Below are positions 24,001 to 35,900 of a stretch of DNA of 64,000 nt, in pieces; positions within the stretch are counted from its first letter, which is position 1, and each line of letters opens with the position of its first letter. The notes below the pieces were generated by a model. It had not been told where the DNA came from. It saw only the letters and a list, made by a program, of their open reading frames with translations, and did no database searches. A program made the translations under genes and the position numbers. The stretch is from Leucocoprinus leucothites (lineage: Eukaryota > Basidiomycota > Agaricomycetes > Agaricales > Agaricaceae): positions 806,001 through 870,000 of the forward strand of contig JAACJO010000010.1 of NCBI GenBank assembly GCA_013368445.1, read 5' to 3'.

Positions 24001-27000
24001 TTCTCGCGGAGGAGGTTTACGATTCCAAGAGGGTATTGGGAGTCACGCACAAAGCACAGTCGAGTCCGACATCAGGCAGCGTCAAATATCAAGCTCAGTG
24101 GGGCATCCAAATGCCCTGCCTGATCTGCCACTTCCGATGACATGCCGATGCCCGGCCGGGTTTTCTTTCTAAATCAGGCTTTAGTCGCCGATCCCTTCCC
24201 ACTGCCTTTGGGCCTCGTCCTAGCAACCACCCTCGGCTGATGGAGCATGCAGGATATGAGCTGTGTACTCGCTAATTTATATGTACTCTGCATTACAGTA
24301 CAATGCACCGGGCATGGCCAAAGGACGCCGAGCTGTCAACAGCGGTCCCTCCTCCGAGCTATGCAGCGTGGAGCGCCGCTCTACTACGCCGCACTGCCCT
24401 TTTCATTTATGGTTATGGCCCTTCAAAGTACAAGAGTTTTGACTTGAAATTGGTGTTCAAGAGGGTACTTGCAATGGATTAGCTTCCTTATTGTGCTCCA
24501 CTTTGTTCATCATGCGATATGACTCAACATCTTGGATTGTCTCCTAGTAAGTATGAATCGCTGTCCTACTAGATTGATTTTGATGAAACGTTGCGCATCT
24601 CACATTAATCACTCTGATTCCGTCTCCACAAGACACGTACATAAATGGAGATAGTAAGAGGCTGGGATCGGACCAGGGATCCACGTCACTGGCAGGTTTG
24701 GTGGCCATGAATATAATTGATCTAAATTTAAGTCTAAGTCGAACAAGAGCAGCCATCTTGGAGGAATGGCTTGTAGTTTTCGTGTGTTCTCAACCAAATC
24801 AAAACTCATCTGAGTTTGGGAGTAGTGTGCTACCGAGGAGACACGGTCTAACCGCCGTCCGAGTCCAGCGTGCTCCTGGGGTTCCTTGGAGGTCTCATGC
24901 CCTGCAGCGCTGAAGAGAAACACCGGGATCCCAAATATTTTACTACTCTCACAGTCCCCGAAATCAGGTTTTATCTTACTGGTTCAATGCTGAGTGATTA
25001 AACCGAGGGGGAGCCATGTTTTGTTGAAGTCAGAGTCCCCTTTCAAAAATACAAAGCGGAAGTCCGAGTCAGATTGTCGCGGCAAGGTTTCACTTCCTCT
25101 GTTGACCGCAACTAGACTTCTTCCAGGGTGAGCCCAAGGAGAGGTAGCAACCATCCACGAAAAAGACTTCGGGGATTGGCACTGGCACGAGGAAGTCGTA
25201 CCTGTAGGCTGAACTGCTCAAAACCGATTCTTGAGGTTCTTAAGCGGCCTGACGGGACCGAAGACCAGTCAGTCCTTCCCCCAAGCCGCTCTGGTTGAAA
25301 CAACACCACTACAAAATATTCCTACTCAATGGTTATTTTAATACCTGAATGCTCGGAATAAGTACCATTTCCAGTTCGACTTTGGCAGGTGGCCGTTTGA
25401 TAGCGGTGACCGCAGCGGAAGTTGATCCAGCTGACTTGTATTCTTGCACCTCCCTTTCGCCAGGTCTGCCCTTGAGTCCCTCCCAAAAAACCAACTCGTC
25501 AAAATGCTGGGGCAAGGCGGCGTGGGGCAGGAGGACTCCGGTCAAACTCAAACTGCGCGGGGCACTGTGCACACCAAACGGAAGTATAGGCATCCTCTTG
25601 AAAACCCACGGAAACTGGACTTGAGGGCTTAAAATACACCGCTTCAAATGACGCCGAGTCGTTGGCACGAAACTCTGCCGCGACTGCCCAAACTAGCGGC
25701 ATCACCCAAACCATCCTCGGCGGGGAACATTTGTGGACCCATAAAAAATAAGTTTTTCCCAGAGCTTGAGCGAGCTTTTCTAGCCCTAGTGATAAGGTTG
25801 GGCGAGTCCTATCCTAAGCGCAAGTGTTCGTAGCCTATACAGAGATGGGCATTAAGCATGCGGTCATGATAGCTCTGCGGAACGTCGGACTGGGCTGGGC
25901 CCGGGGGAGACAGGATCTCTGGCGGGAGAATCGGCTTGACCCTTTTCGATAGGAACGACGGACTAATCATGCTATGGTTTAGGCATATTTGAGGGTTGTG
26001 GTCTAGAACTTCAGCGAAATTAGTTTCGACAAGTTGTCTAGGCCATAGTTTAGCTCACTACATGAGGGCTAGAACATATTCTTTCATCGAGGGACACAGA
26101 CACCTACAATGCAGCTGACTTGAGGCCACTGTAATTTGCCGTGTACTCAATCTATTTGTAAAGAGCAAGAATAACTTCGAGAGTGACCCAGCTCATACTG
26201 CGGGCCACATCGGGAATGAAAAGCAGATCGTGGTGACACCTTCGAGTTTCCTAAAGAGAGACCAGTCCCGGATAAGCCAAGGAGTCGATGAAATCGACAT
26301 CGGCCTGAGGATCTAATTCTCCTGAATCAGTCACCTCTCGAGCATATCTTATGTATACCTCTGGTCCTAGGTCCACGTTCCCTCGGGTGATACCCTTGAA
26401 CAGCAACGCAACTTTATCTATCAGCTTGGTAATCTGTCGTCCTCGGACCCTACGAGAATCACCTCTCGTCTGGCGAGCTAGCGCTTCCCTTTGGCGAAAC
26501 TTTGGTTCTAAATTCATTTCACTGACCGCGCCGATGTTTTGGTGAGTAACAGCAACATACTTACACCCTTACTGAAATCTTCTGCTTCAAATCGGGAACG
26601 GCTCGACCCAAAATCTCTAGGACATCAAGCATGGTCGCGTCAACTTCATCTCCGCGACGGTGATTTGGTGTTCTGGCAATTTTTGTAGGTTCGCTTCAAT
26701 CCTAGAGAAACGTCGACTGGAATAATCCGTGGAGCGAGTTTATTTACGATCTAACGTTGGCTCGGGACCCAGATTTGAGAAATCGATGTAGTTGCCTCGC
26801 AAGCCAAGGCGAGTAGCACCCTCAGGCCATGATAAATGTTACTTTCGATCTCGGGATTGCCATGGGTTTCCTCGGGTATGTGAGGAGAGAGCCCGAGATT
26901 CTGCTCTTCCCAAACCCACGAGCCCTCTCCGCTGTGTTACAGGAGGATCCTATCTTCTGGGACGATTCTTTCTTCTCCCCAAGAACCATGTGGATGGCGC

Positions 27001-28153
27001 TGACCCAGGTATAAGGCCGTTGACTTTGGGGCAAAGACCTGAAATTGCCTACAGCAACGGCAATTAACGGACCCAAAGCTATACCTCTTGAGAAGACGCA
27101 AATATTTGCTCTGTCGGTGGGAGCCATCATGCAGATCCCGAGGCTTAGAGGCAGCAATTTGCAGCAATATACCGTGTCCATTTCGCACCCAGAGATCGTA
27201 TGGCTCAGACTGCCGAATTGATACCGACTTCAATGGTGCGCTCAGTGTTCCAGGGCCAGTATCTACACCGAGGAGGTCCCCCGCAATCTAAGCTGATTTA
27301 CGAGTGTTGCGAGTGTTATTTATCGTGAGGTCCCCTCACAGCCGGTGGACCTGGCCCGTGAATGTTTGGTACCTGCCACCTTGAACTATGCCAGCACGCT
27401 GTATACAGACGATCAAGGTGAGTATATGCGATTACATAGACCAAAAATTGCGTATTCTTACGCGACAGCACAGTCACATAGACGATATCAATCTATACGT
27501 GGCGCTGAAAGCGTTGGAGAAGCGTGTCAATCGTTCAAATGTTCCTTGTATCGTGGATCGTGTTGGACGGGTCGATTCCCGGACAATGTGACCACCCAAC
27601 CGGTGAGAAAGACTAGTGATATGACTCTCGAAAAATCATTTCCAGGTAATGGGTATGTCTATATCTCTGCCCCTAATAGACTCAAAAGGGGCATTAAACG
27701 TGGGAAGATAGCGAGGCGGGGAAAGATACTCGAGTTATGTTGAAAGGAATATATTGTATGTATCCAACCTGCCAAGCAAAGTCGCTCGATGGATGTGGGC
27801 GATCGGACCTATTATTACCTACGTCATCTCAGAAACTCTTGGAAACACCTCGAATATTATGTACGGCCAATATCCACCACTTTCATTTCAATACCACGTA
27901 TTCTTACAGGACAGAGAGAAAATATATATAAAAATCATCAACTGAGAAAGAATATGAGTGCAAATAGGCAGCGAAAAAGAAGACACGTGCACAATTGTCC
28001 TCCCAACGGATCACAGGGGGTCAAATAAATGCACAGATACACATTCCATATAAGAGTCCACCCAGAGAAGTACAGAGTGGCGAAGAAGAATCCCAAGCAA
28101 GAAGAAAGGAAGAAAAGAGGAAATAAATAAATAAAAAGCCCAACTCAAGCCGT
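24001..28153. other. gene-poor region, about 4 kb
   Basis: Apart from one weak two-exon candidate (26251-26632, listed separately), no frame here is supported. Frames of 60-130 codons occur on both strands and often overlap antisense (25333-25668 with 25349-25624; 26822-27181 with 26829-27014), as expected by chance in GC-balanced DNA. Around 26.85-27.2 kb a minus-strand frame reads LGICMMAPTDRANICVFSRG, slightly recalling a transporter, but it cannot be extended. No LTRs, long inverted repeats or transposase motifs were recognised. The first 250 bp should be the G-alpha promoter. Confidence 0.4.
26251..26632 (-). CDS. possible small two-exon gene, unknown
   Basis: An ATG at 26632 opens MLDVLEILGRAVPDLKQKIS. 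A strong GTAAGT donor shortly after and a CAG acceptor near 26522 join it in phase to a second frame (EALARQTRGDSRRV, then FKGITRGNVDLG, ADVDFIDSLAYPG) ending at 26251. The product is about 110 residues, charged and probably helical, with no recognised domain. It may be a real short gene or one end of a decayed larger one. Only splice consensus and frame support it. Confidence 0.25.
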
Positions 28154-29594
28154 TTATTCAGTTCGTTGTCGCTTGCCATCTCGATCACCTTCCCTGTCCC
28201 CGGCACCCGACGATTGGTCAGGGGCTTCCTCGCTCTTCCGCTTTGCTCCGACAGCGGACTCGGTAGTGATAGCCTCCGGGGACTTGGGTGCCGGAGGCTG
28301 AATGGCCGTTTGAGGAGTTGCGGCGGGACCACCAGTGGACACGGAGCCCTTGGTTGCGTTTCGAAGCGTTTCAAGCTCGAGTTCAAGTCGTTGGCGAGCG
28401 GTGCGCTCCTCTTCCCACATGCGCTTGACCTCTTCCAGTTGATTCTGGAGGTCACCCATGGCTTGGTCCATCAGCAGCTTCTCCAGGGTCCACTTCTCAA
28501 TGTTCCTGGCCTCGTTCTCTTTCAAATGGTGAATGTATTGAACGGAACGAGCAAGAATTGCGCCTTTCGCTTTCTCTCCGTTTCCACTCGGGACTATCCT
28601 GCCAAGCTCGTTGATTCCTTCATTGATATTACCCCGACGGCGACGTTCGACTTCTTTCTGTTTTCGAGTAAGTCAGACTTGTTTAGGTCGATAGAACCGA
28701 AGAGCACATACATGATTGTCCTTCCGTTGCCTCGTCCACTCATCACTTCCCATTGCGGGATTTCTGCGGCGACCGCCAGTGGTAGAAGTAGGAGATGAAA
28801 CAGCCTTGTCAGCGCCTTCAGAGCCACTAGTCACGGCCTGAACGTGTTGCGCCGCTTGCTGCAGCTGCTGGACACTGCGCTCATCGGTAGGTGAGCCTTC
28901 TGGTCGAGGTGGTTGAGGGGGGGCAGGTGTGGCTTGAAGGGCAACAGCGCTCAGCTGGCCGAGATTTGGGGGCCCACGGGGGTGAGACGATGGGCCGGGA
29001 TCATTGATACCTGGAAGACCTGTGGATGCGCCTGGTGGTGGAGGATAGTGCACAGGGGCGGTTCCGAAGACAGGATGAGCAGCAAGGTTTGACAGTGCCT
29101 GGGCGGCATCTTCCTTTGGGTTGCCTTCGGCCAACTGGGTGAGCTGTGTCAGTGCCTGCGATTTATAGTATTACCCAAGAACAAAAAAGAGAAAAACTGA
29201 TGCCTCCTCGTGACTTGCATCGAACGCGCTCGTGCTCAGCGTCGCGAACGACATACGGTCACGTGTAACTAATTAATGCACTGATGCTATAACAAACCGA
29301 TCTTGCCACAAGTGCAGAGTAGATGATAGAAGCGAAAGACGACGATGGTCTCAAGACGAAACGAGCCAAAAGCACAAGCGAAACACTCACTTTGCCAAAG
29401 ACACCGGGGAGATGGCGTAGCAGGGACATGAGCTGGCTCTGATCGATGCCTGGAAGGTGTACATTGGATAGGTCGGGGGTCGCTGGAATAGCAGATGCTA
29501 CGCCTGCTTGAGCTTGAGGCGCAGGAACCTGGGTGGGGTTGGGGGGAGGTTGGGAGAGTGCAGGGTCATGGCTGGGCTGGGTAGAAGGTGCCAT
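28154..29594 (-). CDS. CBF1: CBF1-like bHLH transcription factor
   Basis: Three exons (29594-29391, 29155-28712, 28657-28154) give 383 residues. The first 200 are Pro/Ala/Gln-rich. The basic region RQRKDNHKEVERRRRGN carries the His216-Glu220-Arg224 pattern that reads CACGTG. It is followed by helix 1 (NINEGINELGRIVP), a loop, helix 2 (KGAILARSVQYIHHLKE) and a long leucine-zipper-like coiled coil (MGDLQNQLEEVKRMWEEERT). HKEVERRRR and the zipper match yeast Cbf1, which binds RTCACRTG at centromeres and at sulfur-metabolism and respiration promoters; USF is the animal relative. The second intron falls exactly between His216 and Lys217, inside the basic region. The first intron is long (235 nt) and holds GTCACGTG, and GTCACATG lies about 410 bp upstream, so self-regulation is possible. 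Confidence 0.85.
29258..29265. promoter_or_regulatory. GTCACGTG, candidate Cbf1 site inside the CBF1-like first intron
   Basis: A perfect match to RTCACRTG with the palindromic CACGTG core, within the unusually long first intron of a gene whose product should bind that sequence. One such site in this much DNA can arise by chance, so the placement is suggestive only. Confidence 0.4.
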
Positions 29595-30208
29595 TGTGGT
29601 TGGGGTGTTAAACTGGGGGTTCGGAAAGTTGCCAAGTTATCAATAGAGAGTAATTTCGACAAGTGCGCGATTTTGTGGTGACGTTCGAGGCGGCGATCTT
29701 CGTATATTCGAGATTAGGTCGCTATTGGCAAGGCAGTTTCGGGCTAGACAATATCAGAAAGATCATGATAAATCCCAGAATATAATATCAAAGCCGTTAT
29801 AAGCCTTACAGAAGATCAATGATACCAAAGAATATATTGTATTTGTGCGATAGACGCTGTTGTGCTTGCGAGCTATGAGGAGGGGAGGGTGGGATATGGG
29901 GGCGTGAAAGTCACGACGGACGTGATCAGAAACCCTGTGACCTGGCAGGTCATACCTTTTTCACGCACTCTTGATTCTCACGCCACTGATGAGTCATGTG
30001 TTTGGTCACATGGCAGTTAATTATTCCCACCGGAGTAAGCTGTCGTTGATAAGTAACAATAGTAGTCCTTGGATGAATCGTGGCTCCTAGTGTATCGCCG
30101 CGTGTGCCAATTGGTTTGGTCGGCTGCGATGATTCGTTTTAGAGCCAGTTGAAAGTATAGACTGAATTGGAAGCGGGTGCAAGTATCTCTGTCCAACTAT
30201 CGAACTAA
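29595..30208. other. upstream region of the CBF1-like gene
   Basis: About 610 bp between the SET5-like stop and the CBF1-like start, both on minus. It contains GTCACATG at 30005-30012, a match to RTCACRTG. No coding frame is supported. Confidence 0.45.
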
Positions 30209-31656
30209 TCACATAACACCAAGCCCTGTCTTGAGCTCGTCTGCGAGATCAGCCAACTCCTGATCATCTCCGCCCTTCGACTTCTTGACTTCTTTAGCAC
30301 ATCGTGTACATGTGCATGCTCCAAATCCCCATCCTTGCAATTCATTCTGCCTAGCTGAATATGGCGCTTGCGGGTTTACATAAGTCACCAACAGTTCTTC
30401 GCCAGCCTTGATATCACACTTTGCAATAACCGTGACACGTGCGAGGGAGGTGCGTTGGTCTAGATGACGAACTGATACGTTAGGTTCACAAGAATGGTTA
30501 AGGTGAGAATGGAGAGTATATAATCCCCCGTGTGCTTCGAGATCTGATAACGATGAATTGATTACGACATCGATAACTCAGTTTACGACTACTTACTGAG
30601 ACTCATTCGGCCTAGGCCACGCAAGAAGCCTGCATCATAATCAAAAACATTGGCCTGGAGAGTTTCTGACACTGGTTTCTTCAAGACTTTCGCTAGTTTC
30701 TTTGCGTCTTGTTGGCTTTTGGGCTCCTTGAATGCCTGAACGAAGAGCTGATGTGCTCTTCTCCAGGTTTCTCTGTCCGGTTCAGATTGTCCAGATCTAT
30801 ACGCAGAAGTGAGGGCGAGCTGACCAAGAATGTAGTCGTACCTACAATTTGAAACTGTATTTATGGCGTTCCTCCATACCCAATTCAGCCAATGATCGGA
30901 CGATTTCCCAGTCTTCTTTAAATGCCTTTTCGCTAGTCTGGTCTGCAAGGAGAAGCCTGCTCGTGCAATGTATGAGCGCATGTAGTGCCATCCACCGAGT
31001 TTCCCGGACAAATTTGAGAAGGGGAATCGAAGCTGGGTTTCTTGCAGGACAAAGTAGAGGATGGACCTGCGCAGAACGCGTCAGACAGAGCCGATTGCAA
31101 AACCTCGCAGGGCACGAAGAGCTTATGTTGGAAGCGGAGCATGTTACGATCAAGGCTGAATCCCCCAACGGCGTAGTACAGAATGCACAGGCAAGTGATC
31201 GCATCTGTAAGTCAAATATCTCCCTAGACCCTCAAGGGATGACGTCTGTAATTAGGATAATAAAAACGGAGTATTATCGAGACCTTACCATTCGGGAGCA
31301 ACAATGAAGGGATCCTCCCTCCAGATCATTTCGCCTTCTTTAATATCCTGACTAGCGACTAAACCTTTGCCTTTCCTCTTGTCAAACCTCTTCACTTCAA
31401 CCTTTGGCGTCCATTTTGAAACACTGAGTCCAGTGACCAACCGCGATGAAGGATAGACTTGGACGCTGGGTGGCTGTCCAGAGACGATAAGTCCTTGGTT
31501 CTGAAGGATTGTCCGCGTTCTCTTTTCGCTGACAGACCAGTCCGGGTATTTACTAGTGAGCTGAGCATGGATTTTTGATATCCCAAGTTTAGGATCTGCC
31601 GTTTTGAGTTCTACAATTGCCTGTGTTAGTTCATCGTCGGAAGGTGTTGCAGGCAT
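30209..31656 (-). CDS. SET5: SET5-like SET-domain lysine methyltransferase
   Basis: Four exons (31656-31289, 31223-30846, 30796-30597, 30543-30209) give 426 residues. The first 80 residues form a helical region (DELTQAIVELKTADPKLGIS). A split SET domain follows: the first half includes KRKGKGLVASQDIKEGEMIW. A Cys-rich insert follows (CAFCTTPL, then several Cys through FCNRLC and LLC), of the zinc-binding type found between SET halves in SMYD/SET5 proteins. The second half has HSHLNHSCEPN, IKAGEELLVTYVNP with the catalytic Tyr, and the post-SET CTCTRC. Yeast Set5 monomethylates histone H4 at Lys5, 8 and 12. The catalytic and cofactor motifs look intact, so activity is likely. The third intron was placed so the frame passes from KYSFK to EPDRETW; an unspliced reading would hit a stop. 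Confidence 0.85.
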
Positions 31657-32390
31657 TCCGTCCGATAGATGGCTTGGTGGTGATGTGATGCTTAATCAAC
31701 CCAGTTCTAAAAAATCAATCATACTTTTTGATCATCATGCCGGTCTGACCTCCGGCACCGGAGCTAAGAATAGCTTGCTCCAACTAAGAGCAAACTCACT
31801 TAAGTACCTTCCGCTGACTACAGTACTTGGGTGTAAGACTGGTATTCAGGCTGGTCGTGGGCCTCACACCGCCGAGCGCATCAGAGACCTAACAAAATCA
31901 TTGATTTATCAGTGCGCCCCTATTCATTCGTCGACCAAGAGAATCTTCACGGGCGCCGACGGAGGCTAGAAGCTCCAACACGGCCAACGATCCAAGGTGC
32001 TGGAAGTGGGGAGCGGAGATAAGTACCGCTACCCTTTTGGACTCGGACCATACAAGTCTTGTGTTACTCTTTGCTCTTAACTCTGTCCAGGGGCCTCTGT
32101 ACCTGGCGGGCGAAGGTACGTGAAGTGGTTGTGTGTGTTAACGAGTTCCCAACTGACTTCAAGGGCCGCAGATTTCCGTGAAAGTTGCTCTTCTAGAAAC
32201 TTGCCAGCTCCCCTGCCATTCATCTTTCCGAGTAATCCCCTTCCACCAGATAAGCCAAGCTTCTATTCCACAGTACTATGCATCGATATAGGTCCGTTTA
32301 ATGCCAAACTCAACCCTTGATGTCCATCGTCTCATTATCCACTGTCGCACAACGGCATAAACAGAGGCCATCGTAGACACTCATTCATAG
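31657..32390. other. divergent upstream region
   Basis: About 730 bp between the SET5-like start and the DUF202 gene. A plus-strand frame without an internal ATG (about 32120-32291) ends in a GTCCGT donor whose phase fits the DUF202 second exon, so part of this may be its 5' exon. Nothing else is supported. Confidence 0.4.
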
Positions 32391-32904
32391 CATCAGACAT
32401 CAATGAGCTCGTTGAGATTCGTGCTCGACAGCGTACATTCCACGGTGCTTACAGCCGTACTGCCCTTGGCTCTCTTGGCTATGCGCTGACAATATTGCGA
32501 CTCTTTGACACCCGATTCCGCAAAAGTACGTTTTCTCATTCTGTTTTTCTTCCTTCTCGCTTCCTTCCGAGAGCATCCGGGAGCTCCCATCCCTCAGCCA
32601 CCGAACACATGAAGCATGTTCTAACTCCACCTCCACGTTTCCAGTTGGTTTGTTATTCGCGTTGCTTGGGGCCCTGCTGTTCTTCCTCTCCTTCTCCCGA
32701 GCTCGCCACTCGACACACGACTTCGCGGACCGTCATAAAGAAGCTGCTACTCTGGACAAAGGCCTATCAACCATCGGCCAAGAACGCGGGCGCAATTTTG
32801 GACGGCCCTTCGTTACGGCGGGTTGGATTGTGATCCAGGTGACGGTAATTGTAGCCGCGGTGGAAATCGCAATGTTGGTCTTGATCCTGACGGCAGACGA
32901 GTGA
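32391..32904 (+). CDS. DUF202 (YidH-like) small membrane protein, first exon unresolved
   Basis: Two exons are clear: about 32391-32525 and 32645-32904. They read INELVEIRARQRTFHGAYSR, TALGSLGYALTILRLFD, then after the intron IGLLFALLGALLFFLSFS, the loop HSTHDFADRHKE, FGRPFVTAGWIVIQVTVIVA and a last hydrophobic segment. RARQRTFHGAYxRTALG, three membrane helices and FGRPFVTAGW are typical of fungal DUF202 proteins, whose function is not established. The start is not found: no in-frame ATG precedes INELV, so a short 5' exon must supply it. One phase-compatible donor is at 32291-32292, but its frame has no ATG. Boundaries before 32399 are therefore uncertain. Confidence 0.7.
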
Positions 32905-35900
32905 TGAGTAATTGAATAGGGGAGGAGAGTGATGCATACAACTTGTCCGGTGAGTTTTGACTCATGCTGACATGGTGTAGTGATACTAAGGTGCTTTCAA
33001 CAATAGATTTATTTTCATTTCCTTGCTGTTTCTTGTACTATTATCCAGGTCTACTGTATCGTGGATTCTATTACAGCCTGTACGTGTGTAATCACTATTT
33101 CTCGCAATAATATCATGACAATTCAGAACTCCGAAATCCTTGACTTAATTTTGCAAATGATCGGTGGAAGTTTTGTTGGACATCATCGCTAGATCCAGAT
33201 TCACGAAGAATATCACCAGGAATACCTCCATTTACTCACGCTAAGTGGAATCCCAATTGTATCCCGTTCGGAACCCATCTACAAACTGGCCCAAGAAATG
33301 GGATACTTACACTCAGGTTGATGGCGCAATCAATCTCTTTTTCTTTTTTTCTGAGCACCTTCATATTGTCCGCCTTCACCGCATCACCTACTCTTTAAGC
33401 TTCAGGTGCAGTAGAACATCAAATTCTCTCTTTCTCCACCGGTTCGGAAACCGATGAAACCGAACCTAATGAATGGCCGTGAAACTTTTTAGACGTTCGA
33501 ATAAATTTAATCACCTATTATAGTACAGCTCGTGGTGATTCAATTGAGTATGTTCTTCACTGCGGTGACGACGTTCATTGGTCACTGATCTGACGCCTCG
33601 TCACCTGTCAACAGAGTCGCCTGTCGCCGAGTTATGCAGGACTAATGGCGTTTTCTGCTCAAATGGTGCCTGGTATTACTGAAGGTCGAATGTATTATTT
33701 GATCGGGCAGCAGAACCCAAATACAAGTACCATCAGCACTGTCGCTACCTATGGCCCGCCCGGCAATTCTGAAATACTCTTGTGAGTTTGATCTCGTTTT
33801 TTCACAGAAATTGCAGATTTGTTGGCCACAGTCAAAATCGACAATTGTGAATCCGGTGTTTGAATCTCTACTCAAGCGCTCCAAATTGGGTGCGAATCCT
33901 GGACTCGAGAGGTGGAAATGTTTGCCCAAGGCAGTGGCGATGCTTAATACTTCACGATGGGACATTGGCTTGGATGTATCTTCCCAGCCCAAAGCACTCT
34001 TTCACAGGTGCATCTCCCATCGTGGGTCCCCTATCATGAGAAGGGCTGACACCGATCACTTCGTATTCTTGAGAAATGTTCTGATATATTATCCCTCGCT
34101 TGAATCACACTCTCACTTCAATTCCGGTGTTCACGCTGACCCACTCATTTCATTTATTAACCAAGTGCTCCAACGCTCTGTGAAAGGGCGCGGACCACGG
34201 AGAAGCACAGTTTACGCTGCCAGCCTCGACGCGTTGACGAGTGGGTGTGGGTGGCACTTGCCTCTATGGCAGCTCCGTCGTCATGTGCGATATGGTTCTC
34301 ACTCGTGAATGGTGGTGCTGAACTTCGGTCCCTTCCTACCCTTGTTGTAAATGAAATAGTCATCTACATCCACAAGTCAATTGCAGGTGCATCTCGCCCC
34401 AACCACCGACAGGGGCCTGACACTCAGGTGTTCGGTGAAATTTCGGAGCTCGGTGAACGTGTGAAGGCATTCTCTTATCGTACTGGTAGGGCGTAAAACA
34501 GGATGCGAAGTATACACCAGTAGAGTGACTTCGGTTGCACCTTACATCCGCAATTCTTTCTGCTTGCCTCTCGATCTCATCGATTAGGATTCTTGCTAGC
34601 TGGGGCCGGTTTATCGACACCCTCCGCCTGGGACTGACTTAGGTTTTACCAATTCTATCCAAGGCTCCGATCTTCAGATGAATCAGGAATATCTGGACTA
34701 AAGTAAATGATCCGTATGCTTGAGCTAAGTCTTGTCGACGTGGTACGACGAGACACAATCCCGTTTTGACGGGCCATAGAAGGATAATACACAGCCGCTT
34801 CGGGAGATGGCGCTGCTCCTTAAGCCCCAGGATTCTACCCACATGTTGCCTGCGTCTTCCATGCACTTGCTGATAGTGGCGTGATTCGGAAGTGAGTGCA
34901 ATGACACCTGTGGGGTGATCGCGAAGCACGATGTATATCGTTAACTCTCATGTCGTAGATCTCCAGCAGGGGATACGCCGATCCCGACTAAATTCCAACA
35001 AAGATACTTAGATCACTCTTTGGACAGGGTCACAGATCGATGGATTTCAGCTCCGCGAAATTCGATTGCGTCCTTCCCGGGCTTGTCCCTGACAACAAAC
35101 CAAGATTGTACTCTTTTTCAGGTCTATCATTCATTCTATCGAATATGCCATCAAAAGGCTGAGGTCCCTACCCCAAAGCGTCTCTTGCAATGTCACCCGC
35201 CCTAAAACTTAGTTTGGTCTCACACCGAAAGTTTTGCATATCGCCCATCATCCTGAAGCGATTTTGACAAATCTACAGGACCATCCGGCTTAGAGCTTTA
35301 TCTCCGGAGGCGGCACAAGCAACCAGACAGCGATATATGACCCTATATGGCCTTATTGGCCTTCACGGACCCGTTCGTAGATGATAAAAATCCGTTGACC
35401 TTTTCCGTGCTGCGACCTCCGTGTGACTTCCCAACCCCTTCGCACCAATAGGACTTGTGTGTCATACTATTACGCCCAATGCGAAGCATGAAGCTTACGG
35501 GCTCATTTTTCCAGCTATTTTTCATTCTACATCGGCCCAGGGCACTAATAGTATTGCTCCGAAATATCAGCAACTATGTAACAAACAATACGACGCCCTT
35601 CTGACAAAATTTCCCATGCTCTGAAGATTAGGATCACACTTCCAGGTTCGGTAATGCTAGACGAACTCTTCACATTTTTTGTTTCTTGTCTGAAAAATGC
35701 TATATTTTTTGGCTGCATTGATATTCGAATTTCGCAGAGCTACCACAAGCGATATATCATGATATGACGTCACGGAAGCGTCATCAAGTTCTGTGCATTT
35801 AATCTAGACGGCTATTTCTCAAATCCCAGCCTCAACAAAATTTCCTTGCTGATCGCTTACGCCTCACGTATTAGTGTGCATACCCTGGGAAGGTATCGTA

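Noticed and set aside
26822..27233. possible transporter remnant (LGICMMAPTDRANICVFSRG)
   Set aside because: The hydrophobic stretch cannot be extended in either direction, no other transporter motifs are present, and antisense frames overlap it fully.
33642..34308. pair of overlapping frames on opposite strands, up to 185 codons
   Set aside because: No motifs, no splice partners and mutual antisense overlap; long chance frames occur at this base composition.
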